Shown piece after piece: positions 1 through 5,018 of a stretch of DNA of 5,380 bases (within the stretch, counting starts at the first letter, position 1; each line of letters starts with the position of its first letter). A program made the translations under genes and the position numbers. The stretch comes from Oscillospiraceae bacterium. Lineage in GTDB: Bacteria; Bacillota_A; Clostridia; Oscillospirales; Oscillospiraceae. The stretch covers positions 1-5,380 of the forward strand of contig CADBKB010000099.1 of NCBI GenBank assembly GCA_902795095.1. The letters run 5' to 3'. The notes under the pieces were generated by a model. It was given only the letters and a program-made list of their open reading frames with translations. It made no database searches and had not been told where the DNA came from.

Positions 1-2
1 CG

Positions 3-746
3 GCGGAAACAGTCGCGCTGACCAAGGCCATCGCGCAGGCGGAGACCATCGATAAGAACAAATATACCGAGGAATCCGTCGCCATGCTCGAAATCGTCCT
101 GGCAGGGGCCAAGGCGGCGCTCGGCTCCGGCAATCCCACGGAGATAGGAAAGGCCGTTCAGGCGCTCAATACCGCCCTCGCAGGGTTGAAGGAAAAGGAA
201 AGCGACGAGAGCAATCCCTTTGTAGACATCAAAACGGGCGCGTTCTACTATGACGCCGTCCTCTGGGCCGTCGCCCATGATCCCCAGATCACCAACGGCA
301 CCTCCGCCACGACGTTCAGCCCGGACGCCACCTGCACCCGCGGGCAGGTCGTCACGTTCCTGTGGCGGGCTGCCGGCGCGCCGGAGCCGACCATGGCCCT
401 GAATCCATTCTCCGACGTCAAAGAAGGCGCGTTCTACTACAAGGCCGTCCTCTGGGCTGTGCAGACCGGCATCACCAACGGCGTGGACGCCGCGCATTTC
501 GGCCCGGATCGGGGCTGCACCAGAGGCCAGGTGGTCACCTTCCTGCACCGGGCGCAGGGGACCCCGACCCCCGGCAGCGACGTCAATCCCTTCGTCGACG
601 TCGCCGAAGGAGCGTTCTACTATGACGCCGTCCTGTGGGCCGTGGAAAAGAATGTCACCAATGGCACCAGTCCCACCACTTTTGCGCCGAACAACACCTG
701 CACCAGAGGCCAGATCGTCACCTTCCTCTACCGCGCGCAAAAGTAA
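3..746 (+). CDS. S-layer homology (SLH) domain surface protein, 3' end only
   Basis: This is the C-terminal end of a larger exported surface protein. The frame is open from the first bases, and the ATG at 84 has no Shine-Dalgarno sequence and sits inside a continuing helical domain, so the true start lies upstream. Counting from the first visible codon (247 residues visible), residues 1-66 are a helical segment of the FIVAR type (AI..A......YT..S pattern, then a second Ala-rich helix ending ALAGLKEK). Three SLH repeats follow at about 71-125, 134-185 and 195-246. Each has NPF.D(V/I)..GAFYY.AVLWAV, then TNG, F.P and CTRGQ(V/I)VTFL.RA. SLH triplets are known to bind secondary cell-wall polymers and anchor proteins to the Gram-positive wall. 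The canonical TRAE motif is TRGQ here. The catalytic or adhesive part lies outside the window, so the protein's actual job cannot be told. Confidence 0.9.
   Translation, partial: AETVALTKAIAQAETIDKNKYTEESVAMLEIVLAGAKAALGSGNPTEIGKAVQALNTALAGLKEKESDESNPFVDIKTGAFYYDAVLWAVAHDPQITNGTSATTFSPDATCTRGQVVTFLWRAAGAPEPTMALNPFSDVKEGAFYYKAVLWAVQTGITNGVDAAHFGPDRGCTRGQVVTFLHRAQGTPTPGSDVNPFVDVAEGAFYYDAVLWAVEKNVTNGTSPTTFAPNNTCTRGQIVTFLYRAQK
213..740 (+). repeat. Three tandem SLH-coding repeats
   Basis: Three SLH units lie at about 213-377, 402-557 and 585-740. Each begins with AAT CC(C/A) TT(T/C) (Asn-Pro-Phe) and ends with the codons for TFL.RA. The segment GCGTTCTACTA recurs in all three at the same point. 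Linkers of 8-9 residues, rich in Pro, Ala, Gly and Thr, separate the units. Each repeat carries exactly one Cys, immediately before TRGQ. Confidence 0.85.
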
Positions 747-768
747 TCATTCAAAGCATTCCGTCAGC

Positions 769-799
769 CGGGGCGCCGGGGCAAAACCCCGGCGCCCCG
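769..799 (+). terminator. GC-rich hairpin after the SLH gene
   Basis: A perfect 13-bp stem (arms 769-781 and 787-799, GGGGCGCC core) with a CAAAA loop starts 22 bases after the stop codon. It lacks an immediate T-run (the next bases are ATGCGTCTG; a T-run appears only near 818). It is therefore probably a transcription end or 3'-protecting stem, but not a textbook intrinsic terminator. Confidence 0.65.
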
Positions 800-834
800 A
801 TGCGTCTGAAATAAAACTTTTTCAACAAAACCTA

Positions 835-863
835 TTGACATCAGACCGCAATATTTAGATAAT
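835..863 (+). promoter_or_regulatory. Sigma-A type promoter for the 908-2654 operon
   Basis: TTGACA (835-840) matches the -35 consensus exactly. After a 17-base spacer comes GATAAT (858-863), one mismatch from TATAAT. Initiation is expected near 870, giving a leader of about 38 bases before the ATG at 908. The preceding hairpin at 769-799 isolates this unit from the SLH gene. No operator-like palindrome is evident. Confidence 0.85.
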
Positions 864-907
864 GGTACCAGAGAAACCCCGCATATTTTGCCTTAGGAGG
901 AAGAAAT

Positions 908-1750
908 ATGGCACAGAAAATCGTCCGTGCCTCCGACGGCCGGGAGATCAAGCCCGCCTCGGAGGAGAAGAAGAGAAAAAAGGCGGCTGAAGCCGTGGAG
1001 GCTGTGGAGGAACAGGCAGAAAAGAAGGGACGCAAGATCGTCCAGGCCGAGCCCGTCAAGGGCAGCTCCGCCGGCTACCGCGCGGGCGCCATCGTGCTTT
1101 GGGTCCTGGCGCTGCTGTGCGAATTCGGCGCCATCATGGCCCTGACCAAGAATTTCACCATCCGCTTCACCAAGAACGGCAACACCAACATGCTGATCCT
1201 GCTGATCGGCCTCATCGTGCTGGATTTCATCTTCGCCGTCGTCGCCGCGCAGCTCTGGAAGAAGGCCAACCGCATCAAGCCCATGAGCGAGAAGAACAAG
1301 TTCCTGTTCTACCTCTGGAACGAGATGGGCGTCATCATGGCCTGCATCTGCTTCATCCCGCTGCTGATCGTTCTGCTCAAGAACAACAAGCTGGATAAAA
1401 AGACCAAGACCATCGTCACCGCCGTGGCCGCAGCGGCCCTGCTGATCGCGGGCGTCGCCTCCGCCGACTACCATCCCGTCTCCGCCGAGCAGAAGGCCGA
1501 GGCCGAGCAGGAGATCACCGACGACGTCTACTGGACCACCTTCGGCCACAAGTACCACCTGGACGTGGACTGCCAGGCCATCGTCAACTCCAACACCGTC
1601 TATGAAGGCACCGTCACCGAGGCCATTGAGTCCGGCCGCACCGCCATCTGCTCGTTCTGCGCCAAGCGCCATGCCGACGAGCTGGATCTCGACGCGCTGA
1701 ATGTGGAGAAGGAACTCGGGGAGGAAGAGGCCGCCGCACCGGCGGCATAA
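908..1750 (+). CDS. Four-helix membrane protein with C-terminal Cys/His (putative zinc) module
   Basis: A 280-residue protein of unrecognised function. The ATG at 908 has a strong TAGGAGG site (895-901) at good spacing. Residues 1-56 are hydrophilic and very rich in Lys, Glu and Ala, probably helical. Hydrophobic segments lie at about 57-79, 95-117, 132-157 and 167-186. The tail from about 206 to 255 reads VYWTTFGHKYHLDVDC, then an Ala-Ile/Glu helix, then CSFCAKRH. This resembles the small module with a YH..xC ... A...G...C..C pattern found at the ends of diverse bacterial proteins, in which His and three Cys are thought to bind zinc; here H217, C222, C248 and C251 are the candidates. The last 25 residues are acidic and Ala-rich. 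The next gene follows after only 13 bases, so the two are cotranscribed. Topology is ambiguous because the loop between helices 3 and 4 (KNNKLDKKTKT) is strongly basic. Gene reality is firm from the promoter, RBS and coding pattern; function is unknown. Confidence 0.88.
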   Translation: MAQKIVRASDGREIKPASEEKKRKKAAEAVEAVEEQAEKKGRKIVQAEPVKGSSAGYRAGAIVLWVLALLCEFGAIMALTKNFTIRFTKNGNTNMLILLIGLIVLDFIFAVVAAQLWKKANRIKPMSEKNKFLFYLWNEMGVIMACICFIPLLIVLLKNNKLDKKTKTIVTAVAAAALLIAGVASADYHPVSAEQKAEAEQEITDDVYWTTFGHKYHLDVDCQAIVNSNTVYEGTVTEAIESGRTAICSFCAKRHADELDLDALNVEKELGEEEAAAPAA

Positions 1751-1763
1751 GGAGGAAATAATC

Positions 1764-2654
1764 ATGGCTGACTTTACAATGAATTCCATCGGCGCGCTGC
1801 TCTCCGGCGGCGGCGTCAAGGCCATCAGCAAGCGCACCAGGCTGCCCGCCGGCGACGTGGCGAAGGTCATGTCCTACGGTATTCCCATCCTGGTGGGCGG
1901 CATGAACCGGAACGTCGCCACCGCGCAGGGCGAGCAGTCCCTGTCCGCCGCTCTGCGCGATCACAGCGGCGACGACGTCAGCAACGTCGGGCAGTTCCTC
2001 AAGGGTGCGGACCTCAAGGACGGCAAGAAGATCCTGGGTCATGTGCTGGCCGGCGACCAGGAGGATGCGGTGGATCAGATCTCCCGTGCCAGCGGCGTGT
2101 CCAAGGGCAAGACCACCACGATCCTGTCTCTGGTGGCGCCCCTGCTCCTGAGCCTGCTGGGCGGCCAGCAGAACCAGGGCGGCAGCAGCTTCAATCTCCC
2201 GGCCCTGCTTCTGAGCATGCTCCTGAGCGGCGGCCAGAGCCAGCCGGCGCAGCAGCCCAGCCTGGTGGGCAGCCTCCTGGGCGGAGGCCAGAGCCAGGTG
2301 GTGCAGCAGCCCGTGCAGCAGCAGCCCAGCCTGCTCGGCAGCCTCCTGGGCGGAGGCCAGCAGCAGGCGGTGCAGCAGCCGGTCCAGCAGCCTGCGCAGA
2401 GCTCCGGCAGCCTGTTCAGCAGCCTCTTCGGCGGCGGTCAGCAGAGCCAGGGCGGCGACTTCGTCCTGTCGCAGAAGCCGGAGCAGCAGCCGGTGCAGCA
2501 GGTGGTGCAGCAGCCGGTGCAGCAGATCAATGCCGGCGCCCAGCAGCAGAGCCTGCTCCAGGCCCTGCTCGGCGGCCAGCAGGCCCAGCCGGAGCCGGTC
2601 CAGGAGGACCAGAGCGGCGGCTTCCTCGACGGCCTGCTGAACCTGTTCCGCTAA
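1764..2654 (+). CDS. DUF937-type protein with Gln-rich LLGGGQ-repeat C-terminal half
   Basis: A 296-residue protein. I chose the ATG at 1764 because GGAGGAAA (1751-1758) lies just upstream and the product then begins MADFTMNSIG; an earlier in-frame ATG at 1701 lies inside the preceding gene and has no RBS. Residues about 8-133 resemble the DUF937 family (YidB-like): two helical halves, one with 'SYGIPILVGGMNRN' and one with 'ISRASGVSKGKTTTILSLVAPLLLSLLGG'. The family is widespread in bacteria and its biochemical role is not established. From 127 to the end the chain alternates short hydrophobic cores (LLLSLLGGQ, LLLSMLLSGGQ, SLVGSLLGGGQ, SLLGSLLGGGQ, SLFSSLFGGGQ, SLLQALLGGQ) with linkers of QQPVQQ type, ending GGFLDGLLNLFR. 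There is no signal peptide, no Cys and no clear transmembrane helix. It is the second gene of an operon with the membrane protein, so a joint role at the envelope is possible, but that is inference. Confidence 0.88.
   Translation: MADFTMNSIGALLSGGGVKAISKRTRLPAGDVAKVMSYGIPILVGGMNRNVATAQGEQSLSAALRDHSGDDVSNVGQFLKGADLKDGKKILGHVLAGDQEDAVDQISRASGVSKGKTTTILSLVAPLLLSLLGGQQNQGGSSFNLPALLLSMLLSGGQSQPAQQPSLVGSLLGGGQSQVVQQPVQQQPSLLGSLLGGGQQQAVQQPVQQPAQSSGSLFSSLFGGGQQSQGGDFVLSQKPEQQPVQQVVQQPVQQINAGAQQQSLLQALLGGQQAQPEPVQEDQSGGFLDGLLNLFR
2256..2393 (+). repeat. Two tandem 69-bp in-frame repeats
   Basis: Units 2256-2324 and 2325-2393 each encode 23 residues of the form PSL(V/L)GSLLGGGQ followed by a QQPVQQ linker. 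By hand alignment 59 of 69 bases match. Some differences are synonymous and others change residues, so the duplication is not brand new. Looser copies of the hydrophobic core lie on both sides (residues 127-135, 146-158, 216-226, 263-272). CAG codons dominate the linkers. Confidence 0.85.
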
Positions 2655-2678
2655 AATCGAAGAATGATTCCAAATGAA

Positions 2679-2709
2679 ACCGGGACTGCCCCCAGCGGGC
2701 AGTCCCGGT
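2679..2709. terminator. Hairpin after the DUF937 gene
   Basis: A perfect 13-bp stem (arms 2679-2691 and 2697-2709, GGGACTGCCC core) with a CCAGC loop lies 24 bases after the stop codon. On the plus strand no T-run follows. Read on the minus strand the stem is followed by TTTCATTT, so it could also stop leftward transcription coming from rpe. It is the probable end of the 908-2654 operon transcript. Confidence 0.65.
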
Positions 2710-2873
2710 GAGACTGTCAAAAAACTCGGAAGGCTACACAATCGGAGGGAAGGAAAGTGTGAAAGGAAACCGTCAGGGTTTCCTTTCGCGTCCAATCAAA
2801 CCGTTTTCCAAACTTTTGGAAAAAGTTTGGAAAACGCACGCAGCGTGGCAAAAATACTTTTTTGACACGCTGA
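2710..2873. other. Gene-free hairpin cluster, possible small repeated element
   Basis: No credible gene is visible. There are three further inverted repeats. The first is 2761-2787: an 11-bp stem of GAAAGGAAACC type with a GTCAG loop. The second is 2802-2836: a perfect 16-bp stem of CGTTTTCCAAACTTTT type with a GGA loop. The third is 2841-2872: a 7-bp CAGCGTG stem, one mismatch, then six further pairs closing a TACT loop. In addition, TGTCAAAAAA at 2715-2724 recurs inverted as TTTTTTGACA at 2858-2867, framing 153 bp. Density of this kind suggests an intergenic repeat family or a structured RNA rather than ordinary spacer; which one cannot be decided from one copy. Confidence 0.5.
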
Positions 2874-2898
2874 CGGCGCCTGCACTCTGCAGGCGCCG
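2874..2898 (-). terminator. Hairpin downstream of rpe
   Basis: A perfect 11-bp GC-rich stem (CGGCGCCTGCA arms, CTC loop on the plus strand) begins 17 bases beyond the rpe stop codon on the minus strand. No T-run follows directly, but the adjoining hairpin at 2841-2872 contains T-rich and A-rich arms, so the two may act together. It is the likely 3' end of the rpe transcript. Confidence 0.6.
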
Positions 2899-2915
2899 GA
2901 AAAGGATCTATCAGA

Positions 2916-3575
2916 TCAAAGGGGCTCACCGCGCAGGGCGCGGATATAGGCAGCGCGGTCCGGTGCGCGGAAGTATTTACTGCCGGAAACCAGGACATTC
3001 GCCCCGTTTTCACAGCAGATCGCAGCGGTTTCCGGGTTGATGCCCCCGTCCACCTCCAGATCGCAGTCGAGGTTCTCTGCGGCGATATATCCGGCGATGG
3101 TCCGCAGCTTCGGCATCATGTCCTGCATGAATTTCTGGCCGCCGAAGCCCGGCTCCACAGTCATGACAAGGATCTGAGAGCAAAGCTGCAGGTAGGGGAG
3201 GACAGCCTCGGCCGGGGTGGCGGGCTTGACGGTCACGCCGGCACGGACGCCGCTGTCCCGAATGGTACGCAGCGTGCGGAAAATATTCTCACTGGTATCG
3301 GATTCCACATGAACGGTAATGATATCCGCGCCGTATTCACAGAAGCGCTCGACCAGACGAATGGGCTCGCGGATCATCAGATGTACGTCCAGGGGAAGCT
3401 TTGTCGCGGGGCGAACAGCGCGAAGGACCGGAAAGCCAAAGGAAATATTGGGAACAAAGCTGCCGTCCATTACGTCAAAATGGATGTAATCGGCGCCGCT
3501 TTGTTCCATGCTTCTGATATCCTCCTCCAGATGCAGAAAATCAGCGGAAAGGACCGAAGGCGCCACCTTAACCAT
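2916..3575 (-). CDS. rpe: Ribulose-phosphate 3-epimerase
   Basis: This cytosolic enzyme interconverts D-ribulose 5-phosphate and D-xylulose 5-phosphate in the pentose phosphate pathway. The 219-residue product has the normal family length and TIM-barrel signatures in order: APSVLSADF (5-13), YIHFDVMDG (30-38), LDVHLMI (62-68), VTVEPGFGGQ (near 139-147), EVDGGI (174-179) and LVSGSKYF (195-202). By family knowledge the metal ligands and catalytic acids correspond to H32, D34, H65 and D176, all present; the phosphate-binding GGI and SGS loops are intact. The ATG at 3575 is preceded on the minus strand by GGAGGT (3582-3587) at six bases. It stands alone, with its own consensus promoter (3611-3638) and a downstream hairpin, not in the rsgA/prkC cluster common in Firmicutes. 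The related allulose-6-phosphate epimerases share the fold, but nothing here points to that use. Confidence 0.96.
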   Translation of the reverse strand: MVKVAPSVLSADFLHLEEDIRSMEQSGADYIHFDVMDGSFVPNISFGFPVLRAVRPATKLPLDVHLMIREPIRLVERFCEYGADIITVHVESDTSENIFRTLRTIRDSGVRAGVTVKPATPAEAVLPYLQLCSQILVMTVEPGFGGQKFMQDMMPKLRTIAGYIAAENLDCDLEVDGGINPETAAICCENGANVLVSGSKYFRAPDRAAYIRALRGEPL

Positions 3576-3610
3576 GAAACCACCTCCAAGAAGTTTTGAT
3601 ATTACTCTTT

Positions 3611-3638
3611 ATTATAGCCGAATGAGGAAAAATGTCAA
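3611..3638 (-). promoter_or_regulatory. Consensus sigma-A promoter for rpe
   Basis: On the minus strand TTGACA (plus-strand TGTCAA, 3633-3638) is followed after 16 bases by TATAAT (plus-strand ATTATA, 3611-3616). Both hexamers match consensus exactly. Initiation is expected near 3604, about 29 bases before the rpe start codon. Such a promoter suggests strong constitutive expression. Confidence 0.88.
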
Positions 3639-3646
3639 TGTCTCCC

Positions 3647-3675
3647 TTGACTTGACTTTAAAACAGACATACAAT
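3647..3675 (+). promoter_or_regulatory. Promoter for the telA-family gene
   Basis: TTGACT (3647-3652), a 17-base spacer and TACAAT (3670-3675) give one mismatch in each hexamer. Initiation is expected near 3682, about 35 bases before the ATG. A second TTGACT overlaps at 3652-3657 but is too close to the -10 to pair with it. The -35 lies only eight bases from the -35 of the divergent rpe promoter. Confidence 0.75.
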
Positions 3676-3716
3676 AAGAACATACCAAATTAAGACACCG
3701 AAAAGGAGCGATCACG

Positions 3717-4883
3717 ATGGAAATGGAAGAAAAAATCCCTCAGCTGACCTTGACGCCGGAGCTGGATGAGCAGCCTGTGTTTGAAACGAAGGAGGATACC
3801 ACCCTGGTCAATCCCGCGGAGCAGGTGGATAACCGCCCCGAGGCCGGTCCCGATATGTCCCAGCTTTCCGAAGCCGAGCAGAAGGCGGTCATGGAATTTG
3901 CAGATAAGATCGATATCACCGACACCAGCCTTGTGCTGCAGTACGGCGCGGCCGCCCAGAAGAACATCGCTGATTTCTCCGGCACTGCGTTGAACAACGT
4001 CCGCACCAAGGATATGGGCGAGGTTGGCAACATGCTTACGGGCCTCGTGATGGAGCTCAAGGGCTTCGACGCTGTGGCCGAGAGCAAGGGCATCAAGGGC
4101 TGGTTCAAGAAGGCCGGCAACAGCGTGGAAATGATGAAGGTCCGCTACGACAAGGCCGAGGCGAACGTGGAGAAGGTCTCCCGCCAGCTCGAGAACCATC
4201 AGCGCGTGCTGTTCAAGGATATTGCCATCCTCGATCAGATGTACGATAAGAACCTTGACTATTATAAGCAGCTCACCATGTATATCCTGGCCGGTCAGCG
4301 CTCGCTGAAGCAGGCTAAGGAGGTCACGCTGCCCCAGATGCGCGCCGCGGCGGCCGAATCCGGCCTGGCCAGCGACGCCCAGAAGGCCAACGACTACGCC
4401 AACATGGTCGAGCGTTTCGAGAAGAAGCTGCATGATCTGGAGCTGACCCGCATCATCTGCCTGCAGATGGGCCCCCAGATCCGCATGATCCAGAATAACG
4501 ACACCCTCATGACCGAGAAGATCCAGACCTCGCTGGTGAGCACCATCCCCCTGTGGAAAAGCCAGATGGTCCTGGCCCTCGGTATCCATGATTCGCAGCA
4601 GGCGCTGCAGGCCCAGCAGCAGGTGACCGCCGTTACCAATGAGCTTCTGAAGAAGAATGCCGACATGCTCAAGATCGCCACCATTGAGACCGCCAAGGAA
4701 TCTGAGCGCGGCGTGGTGGATATCGAGACGCTGCAGCACACCAATCAGCAGCTCATTTCCACGCTGGACGAGGTTCTCCAGATCCAGACCGAGGGCGCCC
4801 AGAAGCGCGCCGCTGCCGAGGTGGAGCTCCGTCGCATCGAGGGCGAGCTCAAGCAGAAGCTTCTGCAGGCCAGAGGCGGCTGA
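3717..4883 (+). CDS. telA: TelA-family toxic anion resistance protein
   Basis: A 388-residue soluble, mostly helical protein of the TelA/KlaA family, close to the usual family length. The ATG at 3717 has AAGGAG (3703-3708) eight bases upstream. Residues 1-50 form an acidic, Pro-rich, probably disordered start. The conserved body begins near 50 and carries the family hallmarks: GWFKK.GNSVE (128-138), RVLFKDIAILDQMYDKNL..Y (163-183), LQMGPQIRMIQ.ND (249-262) and TIPLWKSQMVLALG (276-289). A long amphipathic C-terminal helix (about 290-385) is likely coiled coil. The family was first linked to tellurite resistance on plasmids and in some Firmicutes to tolerance of cell-envelope antimicrobials, but its biochemical activity is not settled. 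Many relatives sit beside xpaC; here the gene is alone, with its own promoter and terminator. Family assignment is confident; the physiological role is not. Confidence 0.93.
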   Translation: MEMEEKIPQLTLTPELDEQPVFETKEDTTLVNPAEQVDNRPEAGPDMSQLSEAEQKAVMEFADKIDITDTSLVLQYGAAAQKNIADFSGTALNNVRTKDMGEVGNMLTGLVMELKGFDAVAESKGIKGWFKKAGNSVEMMKVRYDKAEANVEKVSRQLENHQRVLFKDIAILDQMYDKNLDYYKQLTMYILAGQRSLKQAKEVTLPQMRAAAAESGLASDAQKANDYANMVERFEKKLHDLELTRIICLQMGPQIRMIQNNDTLMTEKIQTSLVSTIPLWKSQMVLALGIHDSQQALQAQQQVTAVTNELLKKNADMLKIATIETAKESERGVVDIETLQHTNQQLISTLDEVLQIQTEGAQKRAAAEVELRRIEGELKQKLLQARGG

Positions 4884-4896
4884 TCAAACATACATT

Positions 4897-4928
4897 ACGC
4901 GCCGGGGTTGTTTCCTCGGCGCGTTTTT
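4897..4928 (+). terminator. Intrinsic terminator of the telA-family gene
   Basis: An 11-bp stem (ACGCGCCGGGG at 4897-4907 with 4914-4924, one G-T pair) and a TTGTTT loop run straight into TTTTT (4924-4928), 13 bases after the stop codon. It is the only hairpin in the window with a proper T-run, and it separates this gene from the dehydrogenase downstream. Confidence 0.9.
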
Positions 4929-4949
4929 ATATGGAAGCAACATAATCCA

Positions 4950-4978
4950 TTGACAAAACAGGGATTCTTTGGTAAAAT
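4950..4978 (+). promoter_or_regulatory. Promoter for the D-lactate dehydrogenase gene
   Basis: TTGACA (4950-4955), a 17-base spacer and TAAAAT (4973-4978; one mismatch from TATAAT). Initiation is expected near 4985, giving a leader of about 34 bases. A second exact TTGACA begins at 4978, overlapping the -10 by its first base. It has only a 13-base gap to a TATTAT at 4997, so it is not a convincing second promoter. Confidence 0.8.
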
Positions 4979-5018
4979 TGACAAGATAGCTTTGAGTATT
5001 ATCATGAAAGGAATCATT

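Noticed and set aside
893..1870. Minus-strand open frame of 325 codons opposite the membrane-protein gene
   Set aside because: Its composition (Gly, Asp, Val, Leu with no domain pattern) follows from the antisense of a GC-rich coding region. The plus-strand gene has the promoter, the RBS and sensible membrane segments.
1614..2795. Long minus-strand open frame (393 codons) opposite the DUF937 gene
   Set aside because: It is Leu/Ala/Gln/His-rich, spans the operon junction, has no RBS, and mirrors the GC-biased codons and CAG repeats of the plus-strand genes. It is a shadow frame.
2761..2898. CRISPR-like array
   Set aside because: The palindromes differ from one another in sequence and spacing; there is no repeated direct unit with regular spacers.
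2708..3040. Small plus- and minus-strand frames in the rpe downstream region as candidate small proteins
   Set aside because: They read through the hairpin cluster and into antisense of rpe. The peptides (rich in Lys, Arg, Phe) are what palindromes of this kind encode, and none has a proper RBS.
3576..3716. Riboswitch or T-box between rpe and the telA-family gene
   Set aside because: The leaders are only about 29 and 35 bases long, too short for known riboswitch classes, and no terminator/antiterminator pair is visible.
3690..4739. Minus-strand open frame of 349 codons opposite the telA-family gene
   Set aside because: The plus-strand product matches TelA over its full length, and the antisense frame has no initiation signals and a His/Leu-rich composition typical of shadows.
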